From: CAYZRY01 sp964481005
Lineage (GTDB): Bacteria; Bacillota_I; Bacilli_A; RF39; UBA660
Length of the DNA: 9,147 bases
NCBI GenBank assembly: GCA_964481005.1
Contig: CAYZRY010000019.1
Span: 1-9,147 of the forward strand
Direction of reading: 5' to 3'
How positions within the stretch are numbered: position 1 is the stretch's first letter; the number at the start of each line of letters is the position of its first letter. Positions 1 to 6,124 of this stretch are shown here, one piece after another. The position numbers were made by a program, and so were the translations under genes. Under the pieces are notes generated by a model. The model did no database searches and had not been told where the DNA came from. It was given only the letters and a program-made list of their open reading frames with translations.

Positions 1-2
1 AT

Positions 3-1016
3 GTCACGATTGCCGAAGATATAGTCGAAGAAGTAGGTCGTGTAATTGGTATTAACAACATTGAAAGTACTTTACCAGTAATGGAGAGCATCAGTGGTAA
101 ATATGACATTAAACAAGGTCGTATAAATGAACTTGGAAAGAGACTTCGCGCTATTGGTCTTTATGAAACGATCAGTTATTCACTAGTTGATGAGAAGAAA
201 GTCAACATGTTTAGAGGCGATCAGCTAAGTACTTTGTCTGTCCAAAGTCCAATGACTGAAGATCGTAAATATCTTAGAACTTCACTTATTCCATCACTGA
301 TCGAAGTATACGACTATAACTTTAAACACAAGAATAAGGATATAGCTATCTACGAATCATCTAATGTCTATTTTGATAGTGAAGAAGGAACCGGAGAAAT
401 AGCTCTTTTATCCGGGTTAATCTCAGGAACATTATCTCACTCTAAATGGCAAAAGACAGAAGTTAAAGCGGACTTTTACAGTCTGAAGGGAATTGTCGAA
501 GACTTACTTGAGTATCTTGGGCTAAGCAACCGATATAGCTTTGAAGCAGCTAATATTCCAGCCCAGTTTCATCCATATCAAACACAAGAAATCTATGTCG
601 ATAGACAGCCAGTTGGATACATTGGAAAAGTACATCCATCATATTCAAAATACGATCTATTTGTCTTTGAATTAAACATGGATAAACTACTTTCTTACAA
701 GATAAGAAATATTAAAGATAAAGCTTTATCCGTTTATCCTAATATTGAAAAAGACTTAGCTTTTGTTGTCGACCGTGATGTACCTGCTGAATTTATCAGT
801 AGAATCATTAAAAAGGTTGGTAGTAGACTTCTTATTTCATTAAATCTATTTGATTTATATGAGGGAGAAAATCTCGAAGCTAATAAAAAATCACTTGCTT
901 ACCGATTAGTTTTCAATGATGCTAGTAAGACTTTGACTGATGAAGAAGTAAATAATGTCATTGCTAAAATAGTAGCAGAACTTGAGAAAAACGGAGCAGA
1001 ACTTAGAGATAAATAA
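3..1016 (+). CDS. pheT: Phenylalanine--tRNA ligase beta subunit, 3' part
   Basis: This is the C-terminal 337 residues of the beta chain of the alpha2-beta2 cytoplasmic enzyme that charges tRNA-Phe; a full beta chain is about 800 residues. The frame is open from base 3, so the ATG at 81 is internal and the true start lies outside the window. The first residues (EDIVEEVGRVIGINNI) are the end of the B5 domain. The catalytic-like core with LRTSLIPSL follows. The last ~90 residues, from YPNIEKDLAFVV onward (about 735-1010), form the ferredoxin-fold anticodon-binding domain, with the typical FDLYEG and SLAYRLVF segments. pheS would be expected upstream but is not in view. The gene ends in a hairpin shared with the convergent gene. 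Family assignment is firm; nothing looks damaged. Confidence 0.96.
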   Translation, partial: VTIAEDIVEEVGRVIGINNIESTLPVMESISGKYDIKQGRINELGKRLRAIGLYETISYSLVDEKKVNMFRGDQLSTLSVQSPMTEDRKYLRTSLIPSLIEVYDYNFKHKNKDIAIYESSNVYFDSEEGTGEIALLSGLISGTLSHSKWQKTEVKADFYSLKGIVEDLLEYLGLSNRYSFEAANIPAQFHPYQTQEIYVDRQPVGYIGKVHPSYSKYDLFVFELNMDKLLSYKIRNIKDKALSVYPNIEKDLAFVVDRDVPAEFISRIIKKVGSRLLISLNLFDLYEGENLEANKKSLAYRLVFNDASKTLTDEEVNNVIAKIVAELEKNGAELRDK

Positions 1017-1039
1017 AAAGACTGATTATTCAGTCTTTT
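1016..1039. terminator. Bidirectional terminator between pheT and the dehydrogenase gene
   Basis: A perfect 10-bp stem, AAAAGACTGA (1016-1025) with TCAGTCTTTT (1030-1039), encloses a 4-nt loop. A T-rich tail follows on both strands. The last base of the pheT stop codon starts the left arm. The minus-strand stop codon (1026-1028) lies in the loop, and the right arm encodes the last residues (EKTE) of the dehydrogenase. It should serve both convergent genes. Confidence 0.88.
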
Positions 1040-2426
1040 CTTTTGTTATATCACGAGCAGCAACTAAACCAGTTGCCGCTGCCGTTACGATGTTGCCAGC
1101 TTTACCAGCCCCGTCTCCGATAAAGTAAATGTTTTTATCGAGCAGTTTAAAGTTTTTATCCGTCTCTATTTCATTAGAGAAAAATTTAATCTCTGGTCCA
1201 TAGAGTAGTGTTTCATCATTATTGACACCAGGGATAATTTTATCTAGCTGTTCTAGTCCTTCGATAATATTCATGATGATGCGATGTGGCATGACAAGTG
1301 ATAAATCACCAGCTACACAGTCACGTAATGTTGGAGAAATAAAACCTTTATCGATACGATGCCAATTACTACGTCTGTGACTCTTTAAGTCTTTTAGTGT
1401 TTGAATAATCGGTTTCTTATCACCTAGAACATTAGCAATACGGGCAATTGCTTCGCCGTATTCTCTAGTATTAGTCACAGGCTCTGTCAAAGTTACTTTA
1501 GTAATAAAGGCAAAGTTACTGTTACTAGATTTTTCATCTTTAAGCGCATAGCCATTTACGCAGATATATCCATAGTAATTTTCTTTAGCGACATAGCCAC
1601 CCGGATTAGTACAAAAGGTTCTAATCTCATCACCGTAGGTCGCTGTTTTAATAAAGATAGTTGGATCATATATTTGACTAGTTATATCTTCGAGTATTTC
1701 TTTTCTAACTTCGACTCTAACTCCAATTTCAATACTTTGTGATAAGTAGGGAATAGAGTATTTATCAGCTATTTCTTGGACCCATTTAGCCCCAGTGCGA
1801 CCAGGCGCTACTACGACATGTTTAGCTTTCTTAGTATCTATTTTATTCTTTATTTTAATACTGACATGATTTAGTTTATCATTATCAGTTTCAATATCAG
1901 AGCAGTAGGCCCCTTCGAGTATTTCAACACCCTTTTTTTCAAGGTAGTTAGTAAAATCTTCGATGTATCCAGGTAACTTATCACTACCTAAATGCTTTTG
2001 TTTAATCAGTAAAAGTCTAGCTCCCTGTTTAGCAACTTCTTTTTGAATAGCTTTAGCTTCGCTTTGATTCTTAGGATAAATATCACTATCCATTCCAAAC
2101 TTATTGAAAATCTCTTCGGTATCATCAATTAATTTATAAGCATCTTCTTCATTCATATATTTAAAGAGATCACTCTTACCAAGTTTAGGAATGAAATTGA
2201 GCTTACCATCAGAAAAAGTTCCAGCTCCGCCATAACCAGACATGATATGACATGGATTACAATCGAGACACTGAGTCTTTCTAGTAATCATCGGACAAGT
2301 TCTTTTACTGGCTTTAAAACCAGCATCCAGTAAGAGAATCTTCAAACTCTTATTTCTTTCGATTAATTCATAAGCAGTAAATAGTCCAGCAGGACCAGCT
2401 CCGACAATAATAACATCATATATCAT
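1026..2426 (-). CDS. FAD-dependent dehydrogenase, COG2509 type
   Basis: A 466-residue putative flavoprotein of the COG2509 group of uncharacterised NAD(P)/FAD-dependent oxidoreductases; its substrate is not known. Residues 4-14 (DVIIVGAGPAG) form the dinucleotide-binding Rossmann motif and D34 ends the second strand. Residues 44-59 hold four cysteines (C44, C53, C56, C59), followed by the family segment GYGGAGTFSDGKL. Near the C-terminus IYFIGDGAGKAGNI is the second FAD-binding motif. I chose the ATG at 2426 because GGTGAT lies four bases before it. The ATG at 2444 has no Shine-Dalgarno sequence and overlaps a TATAAT hexamer. Expected to be soluble, with no signal peptide or membrane segment. 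It converges on pheT and ends inside the shared terminator. The fold is sure, the specific function unknown. Confidence 0.9.
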   Translation of the reverse strand: MIYDVIIVGAGPAGLFTAYELIERNKSLKILLLDAGFKASKRTCPMITRKTQCLDCNPCHIMSGYGGAGTFSDGKLNFIPKLGKSDLFKYMNEEDAYKLIDDTEEIFNKFGMDSDIYPKNQSEAKAIQKEVAKQGARLLLIKQKHLGSDKLPGYIEDFTNYLEKKGVEILEGAYCSDIETDNDKLNHVSIKIKNKIDTKKAKHVVVAPGRTGAKWVQEIADKYSIPYLSQSIEIGVRVEVRKEILEDITSQIYDPTIFIKTATYGDEIRTFCTNPGGYVAKENYYGYICVNGYALKDEKSSNSNFAFITKVTLTEPVTNTREYGEAIARIANVLGDKKPIIQTLKDLKSHRRSNWHRIDKGFISPTLRDCVAGDLSLVMPHRIIMNIIEGLEQLDKIIPGVNNDETLLYGPEIKFFSNEIETDKNFKLLDKNIYFIGDGAGKAGNIVTAAATGLVAARDITKEKTE

Positions 2427-2462
2427 ATTAATCACCAAGTTCATTATATAATATAAATTGAA

Positions 2463-2483
2463 ATATTACTATAAAAGTAATAT
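2463..2483. repeat. Inverted repeat in the dehydrogenase promoter region
   Basis: ATATTACT (2463-2470) and AGTAATAT (2476-2483) are perfect 8-bp arms around a 5-nt centre. The repeat overlaps the candidate -10 and spacer, so it could be an operator. The arms contain little GC, and chance occurrence in this AT-rich spacer is a real alternative. Confidence 0.35.
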
Positions 2484-2491
2484 AATAACAA
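2463..2491 (-). promoter_or_regulatory. Candidate promoter region of the dehydrogenase gene
   Basis: Two readings are possible on the minus strand. One is TTGTTA (2491-2486), a 17-nt spacer and TAATAT (2468-2463), giving a leader of about 30 nt. The other is an extended -10, TGTTATTAT (2490-2482), with a longer leader. The region is so AT-rich that neither can be preferred from sequence alone. Confidence 0.35.
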
Positions 2492-2504
2492 TGTATTTAA
2501 AGAC

Positions 2505-2528
2505 AAAAAAAATAGATATAATCTATTT
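2505..2528 (-). terminator. Terminator of the miniprotein gene
   Basis: On the minus strand an 8-bp stem, AAATAGAT/ATCTATTT, with a 3-nt loop runs directly into a run of eight T. It lies 14 nt after the miniprotein stop codon. The stem has only one G-C pair, but the long U-tract supports termination. On the plus strand no T-run follows, so it is directional. Confidence 0.65.
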
Positions 2529-2541
2529 AGTTTAGAGTAGT

Positions 2542-2628
2542 CTAGATAAAGAACATACTCATGAATACAGATGCTAGCATAAGTATCAATAGTATGATAG
2601 CAACTATTCTTGTTACAGTTTTATTCAT
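2542..2628 (-). CDS. 28-residue membrane miniprotein, Prli42-like
   Basis: A small open frame that gene callers would miss. It starts MNKTVTRIV and ends MSMFFI. Residues 8-28 are an unbroken hydrophobic stretch, and K3 and R7 sit before it, which predicts one membrane span with the N-terminus inside the cell. Support for it being real is unusually complete for its size. There is a strong Shine-Dalgarno AGAGGTG (2632-2638) three bases before the ATG, a perfect extended -10 just upstream, and a terminator just downstream. Length, basic N-terminus and the MLAS-type segment recall Prli42, the stressosome-anchoring miniprotein of Listeria and other Bacillota, but this is from memory and not aligned. 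A short hydrophobic toxin of a type I system is the other possibility. It is divergent from mnmA. Confidence 0.65.
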   Translation of the reverse strand: MNKTVTRIVAIILLILMLASVFMSMFFI

Positions 2629-2645
2629 ATGCACCTCTAGTAAGA

Positions 2646-2654
2646 ATTATAGCA
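2646..2654 (-). promoter_or_regulatory. Extended -10 promoter of the miniprotein gene
   Basis: The minus strand reads TGCTATAAT, a perfect extended -10. Start of transcription would be near 2638-2641, giving a leader of only 10-13 nt in which AGAGGTG is the ribosome-binding site. There is no good -35, which an extended -10 does not need. Confidence 0.6.
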
Positions 2655-2660
2655 TAAAAT
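2655..2660 (+). promoter_or_regulatory. Possible -10 element of mnmA
   Basis: TAAAAT lies 22 nt before the preferred mnmA start, which would give a leader of about 16 nt, similar to other genes here. No convincing -35 or TG extension is present. It sits three bases from the opposing -10 of the miniprotein gene. Confidence 0.3.
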
Positions 2661-2682
2661 GAATAAAAAGAAAGTGGGATTT

Positions 2683-3789
2683 ATGAAAAAAGTTATAGTA
2701 GGAATGAGTGGGGGAGTCGATTCTTCGGTCGCAGCTATTTTGCTTTTAGAGCAAGGTTATGAAGTCGAAGGATTATTCATGAGAAACTGGGATAGTTCGA
2801 TTAATAATGATCGATTAGGCAATCCTGATCTAATGAATGATATATGTCCTCAGGAAGCTGATTACAATGATGCTTTGGCTGTTTGTAATAAGCTGGGAAT
2901 TAAACTTCACCGCAAAGATTTTATTAAAGAATATTGGGACGATGTTTTCACTTACTTTTTGGATGAATTAAAAAAGGGAAGAACTCCCAATCCCGATATT
3001 ATGTGTAACAAATATATCAAGTTTGATGCTTTTAAGAAAGAAGCTTTAGCTCTTGGAGCAGACTATATAGCAACTGGTCATTATGCAGCAATAAATGATG
3101 GAAAACTATACAAAGCCAAGGATAGTAATAAAGACCAGACTTACTTTCTAACACAGTTAAATAAAGAGCAGTTAGAAGGGGTTTTGTTCCCTTTGGGTGA
3201 TCTAGTTAAAGCAGATGTTCGCCAAATTGCTGATAAGCATGGACTAGTAACTGCCGATAAAAAAGATTCAACTGGTATTTGTTTTATTGGCGAGCGAAAC
3301 TTTAAAGAGTTTTTACATAACTACCTAGCTAGTGGGGAAGGGGAGGTAGTAGATATCGATAGTGGTAAAGTAATTGGAAAACACAGTGGTTTAATGTACT
3401 ACACTATCGGTCAGCGTAAGGGTCTTGATATTGGGGGATTCGATAAACGTATGTTTGTTGTCGGTAAAGATATGAATAAAAATATTTTATACATAGCTCT
3501 TGGTGATGACAATTCACATTTAATTTCGGACAGTGCTATTATCGAAGATGTCAATTTTAATTGTGATGAAAGACCTACTACAATGCAGGCTAAATTTAGA
3601 TATCGTGCTAACGGCTATGATGTCTCTGTCAAATATTTAGATGATGGCAATCTAGAACTTAGCTACGAAGGCATAGCAGCCGTCACTCCGGGACAAGCTT
3701 GTGCATTTTACCTAGGTGATCAATGTCTAGGCGGAGGTATCATCAAAGAAGTCCGTAAAAACGGCGAAAAACTCTGGTACTTGCTATAG
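2683..3789 (+). CDS. mnmA: tRNA-specific 2-thiouridylase
   Basis: This 368-residue cytoplasmic enzyme uses ATP and persulfide sulfur to make 2-thiouridine at wobble position 34 of tRNA-Lys, -Glu and -Gln. The PP-loop SGGVDSS is at residues 9-15. The two catalytic cysteines are C108 in NPDIMCNKYIKF and C200 in STGICFIGERNF, and TGHYA is at 131-135. Residues 36-62 carry the insert seen in MnmA of Bacillota. I chose the ATG at 2683 because the family starts with MKKV.VGMSGG directly and GTGGGAT precedes it. An in-frame ATG at 2659 would add eight residues but has no Shine-Dalgarno sequence. No cysteine desulfurase gene is adjacent, although in Bacillus one sits beside mnmA. No clear T-tailed terminator follows. 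Confidence 0.97.
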   Translation: MKKVIVGMSGGVDSSVAAILLLEQGYEVEGLFMRNWDSSINNDRLGNPDLMNDICPQEADYNDALAVCNKLGIKLHRKDFIKEYWDDVFTYFLDELKKGRTPNPDIMCNKYIKFDAFKKEALALGADYIATGHYAAINDGKLYKAKDSNKDQTYFLTQLNKEQLEGVLFPLGDLVKADVRQIADKHGLVTADKKDSTGICFIGERNFKEFLHNYLASGEGEVVDIDSGKVIGKHSGLMYYTIGQRKGLDIGGFDKRMFVVGKDMNKNILYIALGDDNSHLISDSAIIEDVNFNCDERPTTMQAKFRYRANGYDVSVKYLDDGNLELSYEGIAAVTPGQACAFYLGDQCLGGGIIKEVRKNGEKLWYLL

Positions 3790-3791
3790 TA

Positions 3792-3814
3792 CTTTACACT
3801 TGTAAACTGTAAAG
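3792..3814. repeat. Palindromic TGTAAA cluster, candidate operator
   Basis: Three copies of the hexamer TGTAAA lie here: inverted at 3793-3798, direct at 3801-3806 and direct at 3808-3813. The first pair forms TTTACA-CT-TGTAAA. The outer pair forms CTTTACA-N9-TGTAAAG. The cluster covers the -35 of the next gene, as an operator would. Its core TACAnnTGTA matches the consensus known for CopY/BlaI/MecI-type repressors. A weak hairpin at the end of mnmA is an alternative role, but no T-run follows. Confidence 0.5.
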
Positions 3815-3828
3815 CTTTATGTTAAAAT
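3800..3828 (+). promoter_or_regulatory. Promoter of the helix-turn-helix gene
   Basis: TTGTAA (3800-3805), a 17-nt spacer and TAAAAT (3823-3828) preceded by TG at 3820-3821 make a good extended sigma-A-type promoter. Transcription would start near 3835, about 17 nt before the start codon, with GAGAGGT (3840-3846) as ribosome-binding site. Confidence 0.7.
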
Positions 3829-3851
3829 TAGGTTAATATGAGAGGTAAAAT

Positions 3852-4622
3852 ATGAAAGTACTTAATGAATTATTAAATGAACTAGGCATTTCAAAAGTTA
3901 GACTGGCTAAGTATTTGGGAGTATCTAGACAGATGTTATACAACTATTTAGCAATGACTAATTTGAAAGAATGGCCTAAAGAAAAAGCTACTAAATTAAT
4001 GAGTCTATTAAATATTAAAGATGAAGAAGAGTTGACAGGAGTTACTGTTGATGGTAGCTATATCATGGAAGTAGAGGAGAGGCTAAACGAGGGAGTTAAA
4101 GATAGCTCTGATCGTGATGTTATCCTATCTGACTTGAAAGGTTTTTCGAAGAAAGAACAAGAACTATTAAGTGATATAATTAATTATTTAAAAGAAAAAT
4201 TAAGTGAAGATAATTCGAAAGAAGCTTTTCATACATTCACTTATCTATATCATTATCTGCAGAGTATGGATTCAACGCCTGAGTTAAAATATATTCTAGC
4301 GTATATGTCTAAATCAATGGGCTTTACTGAGCCACTTGAATTTGCCTTCAATCCAGATAAGCAGTTTGTTTTAGAAAGTGTTCTCTTTACCGGATTAAGT
4401 TTCTATAACAATGGTAATGCCTCTAAGACTAAACTAGCTGAAACACATAAACGTTTCGTTGCTGATATTGAGCATAAGAACGAGGAGAAGCTAAGTAGAA
4501 CACAAGAGTTAAACACATTTAAAATCCTAGCCTTAAGAGAACTAGGATACAGTGAAATAACTGGAGATAATGCTAAGGAAGTCTTAGAAAAGATTGCAGA
4601 GATACAATCAAGGAAGGTATAA
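3852..4622 (+). CDS. Helix-turn-helix protein of unknown function
   Basis: A 256-residue protein that I do not recognise as a named family. Residues 8-34 look like a XRE-like helix-turn-helix: ISKVRLAKYLGVS as positioning helix and turn, RQMLYNYLA as recognition helix. An acidic linker (56-62) follows, then charged helices (about 72-120), a part rich in aromatic residues (126-190) and a helical C-terminus. No signal peptide, membrane segment or enzymatic motif is visible. GAGAGGT lies five bases before the ATG, so the start is firm. It has its own promoter and ends inside its own terminator, so it is probably monocistronic. The palindrome over its -35 suggests autoregulation (inference). A DNA-binding regulator is likely; the C-terminal sensor or partner role is unknown. 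Confidence 0.8.
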   Translation: MKVLNELLNELGISKVRLAKYLGVSRQMLYNYLAMTNLKEWPKEKATKLMSLLNIKDEEELTGVTVDGSYIMEVEERLNEGVKDSSDRDVILSDLKGFSKKEQELLSDIINYLKEKLSEDNSKEAFHTFTYLYHYLQSMDSTPELKYILAYMSKSMGFTEPLEFAFNPDKQFVLESVLFTGLSFYNNGNASKTKLAETHKRFVADIEHKNEEKLSRTQELNTFKILALRELGYSEITGDNAKEVLEKIAEIQSRKV

Positions 4623-4635
4623 AACCTTCCTTTTT
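4610..4635 (+). terminator. Terminator of the helix-turn-helix gene
   Basis: A 9-bp stem, AAGGAAGGT (4610-4618) with ACCTTCCTT (4624-4632), is closed by a 5-nt loop and followed by a T-run. The stop codon (4620-4622) straddles the loop and the left arm encodes the protein's last residues. Confidence 0.88.
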
Positions 4636-4636
4636 A

Positions 4637-4835
4637 TTAACGCAAATTAACTTCCTATAATTTATATTATGTTGCATAACGGTTCTTTTGATATGTTTCT
4701 TTTCGAACTGAAGTGTAGTCTTACAAAGCCTGTTATGTGTGCTTAGATGCTGCTATATTCTGCTTAAATATGACGGCCATAAACATATGCAAACTTGCAG
4801 ATTCGTGTGTATGTGCATGTATCCTTATTATATAT
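4637..4835. other. Stretch without a supported gene
   Basis: About 200 bases between the terminator and the first gap. No frame longer than about 30 codons carries a ribosome-binding site, and I see no tRNA. A TATAAT occurs at 4656-4661 with only a poor -35. CATAACGG (around 4675-4683) can pair, with one bulge, with CCTGTTATG (around 4729-4737), so a small RNA is conceivable but not shown. Apparent frames crossing the N run are meaningless. Confidence 0.5.
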
Positions 4836-4947
4836 NNNNNNNNNNNNNNNNNNNNNNNNNNNNNNNNNNNNNNNNNNNNNNNNNNNNNNNNNNNNNNNNN
4901 NNNNNNNNNNNNNNNNNNNNNNNNNNNNNNNNNNNTAAATAAGGATA
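4820..4947. repeat. Inverted repeat flanking the first gap
   Basis: TATCCTTATT (4820-4829) on the left contig end and AATAAGGATA (4938-4947) on the right contig end are perfect 10-nt inverted copies. They may mark a hairpin that stopped assembly, a wrong joining orientation, or chance. Confidence 0.35.
4836..4935. other. Assembly gap of 100 N
   Basis: A run of exactly 100 N, the usual placeholder for a gap of unknown size. Whatever follows deoB on the minus strand, including its terminator or a further salvage gene, may be lost here. The flanks share no direct overlap. Confidence 0.95.
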
Positions 4948-4951
4948 GGGC

Positions 4952-6124
4952 TTAAATTAATTTTTCTAGGAAACTTGTTCCGATAGTAGGTGCCTCTATT
5001 TCAAAATTATCTGCTATCGTAGCTCCGATGTCGGCCATTGCCTCCATTACTTCTAGTCTCTTTGGTTCTTTGAAGTTTCGACTGAAGATGATAACTGGTA
5101 CGTTTTCTCTGGTGTGATTACTTCCTTCAAAGCTTGGATCACAGCCATGATCAGCAGTGATAATTAGAAGATCTTCGGCCCCTAGTTTGTTTAGTAGCAT
5201 TGGAATCTCGACATCTAACTCTTCGATAGCCTTACCATATCCTTCGATATCACGTCCATGACCGAAAATACTGTCAAAATCACTTAAATTAGCCATACAT
5301 AGCCCTTCGAAGTTCTTCGTCATAATGTCATTTAACTTACTTAAAGTATCGATATTATTCTTTTTGGCGTTGATTACTTTACTAATCCCCTCCCCTGCAA
5401 AAATATCGGTAATTTTACCTATGGCAATAACGTTTTGACCACTATCTTTTAACTCTTGGAAGATAGTTTTTTCTGGTGGAAGAACAGCTAAGTCTTTAGT
5501 TTCAGTCGTAAAGCGGAATTTACCGGCTTTACCAGTAAATGGTTTGGCTATTACTCGTGAGACTTTCCATTCTGGATTCGTCAATGTTAGTTTACGGACT
5601 TTTTCAGCGTATTGATGTAATTTAGCTATTGGTATGACATCTTCATGAGCAGCTAGTTGCAGAGTTGAATCGGCAAAGCTAAAGAGGATTAGGGCGCCAT
5701 ATTCCATGTGTCTTTCTCCTAGCTCTTCGATTATCTGCTGACCTGAAATAACTTTGTTACCGATAACTCTTTGCCCAGTTTCTTTTTCGATAGCTTCGAC
5801 TAGCTCAAGCGGAAAAGGTTTATCAGTAAAAGTTTTAAATTTATGTTCATTTTCAATACCAAATATTTCATAGTGACCACTTAGTGAATCTTTACCACTG
5901 TTGTTAGGTCTTGCTATCGTATAATAGGCATCAGTACGAGGATTATCTTCCATTGTTAAAGTACTTAAAAAACCAAGTTTTTCAAGATTAGGAATAAATA
6001 ATTCGTAGTTGTCGATAATATGTTGGAGAGTATTAGCTCCACTATCTCCATAGTCGGCAGCATCTACTGCTTCCCCTACTCCTATCGAGTCTAAAACAAG
6101 TACAAATATTCGTTTAAATTTCAT
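4952..6124 (-). CDS. deoB: Phosphopentomutase
   Basis: A 390-residue cytoplasmic metalloenzyme of the alkaline phosphatase superfamily that interconverts ribose (or deoxyribose) 1- and 5-phosphate in nucleoside salvage. Visible metal ligands, by comparison with the Bacillus cereus enzyme, are D12 (VLVLDSIGVGE), D284 and H289 (DFDSIFGH), D325-H326 (ITADHG) and H337 (NHTRE). The residue that is phosphorylated in the B. cereus enzyme (Thr in GKDT) is Ser80 here, in GKDSLSGHYE. The usual GHRRD reads GHGRD. These make it a diverged but probably active member. The start ATG shares one base with the xerD stop (TAATG). Its Shine-Dalgarno AGAAGG (6131-6136) lies inside xerD, so translation is probably coupled. 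The xerD-deoB order matches ripX-drm in Bacillus. Its end lies close to the gap. Confidence 0.95.
   Translation of the reverse strand: MKFKRIFVLVLDSIGVGEAVDAADYGDSGANTLQHIIDNYELFIPNLEKLGFLSTLTMEDNPRTDAYYTIARPNNSGKDSLSGHYEIFGIENEHKFKTFTDKPFPLELVEAIEKETGQRVIGNKVISGQQIIEELGERHMEYGALILFSFADSTLQLAAHEDVIPIAKLHQYAEKVRKLTLTNPEWKVSRVIAKPFTGKAGKFRFTTETKDLAVLPPEKTIFQELKDSGQNVIAIGKITDIFAGEGISKVINAKKNNIDTLSKLNDIMTKNFEGLCMANLSDFDSIFGHGRDIEGYGKAIEELDVEIPMLLNKLGAEDLLIITADHGCDPSFEGSNHTRENVPVIIFSRNFKEPKRLEVMEAMADIGATIADNFEIEAPTIGTSFLEKLI

Noticed and set aside
2427..2444. ATG at 2444 as the dehydrogenase start
   Set aside because: It has no ribosome-binding site and overlaps a TATAAT hexamer; the ATG at 2426 has GGTGAT at the right distance and starts just before the Rossmann strand.
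2659..2682. ATG at 2659 as the mnmA start
   Set aside because: It has no Shine-Dalgarno sequence, overlaps a possible -10 box and adds eight residues not usual for the family; the ATG at 2683 fits better.
4820..4947. The inverted 10-mers around the first gap as a deoB terminator
   Set aside because: No T-run follows on the minus strand and the distance between the arms is unknown because of the gap.
4737..4955. Two overlapping plus-strand open frames (4737-4955 and 4739-4942)
   Set aside because: Most of each frame is the 100-N run; the readable part has no ribosome-binding site and no family resemblance.
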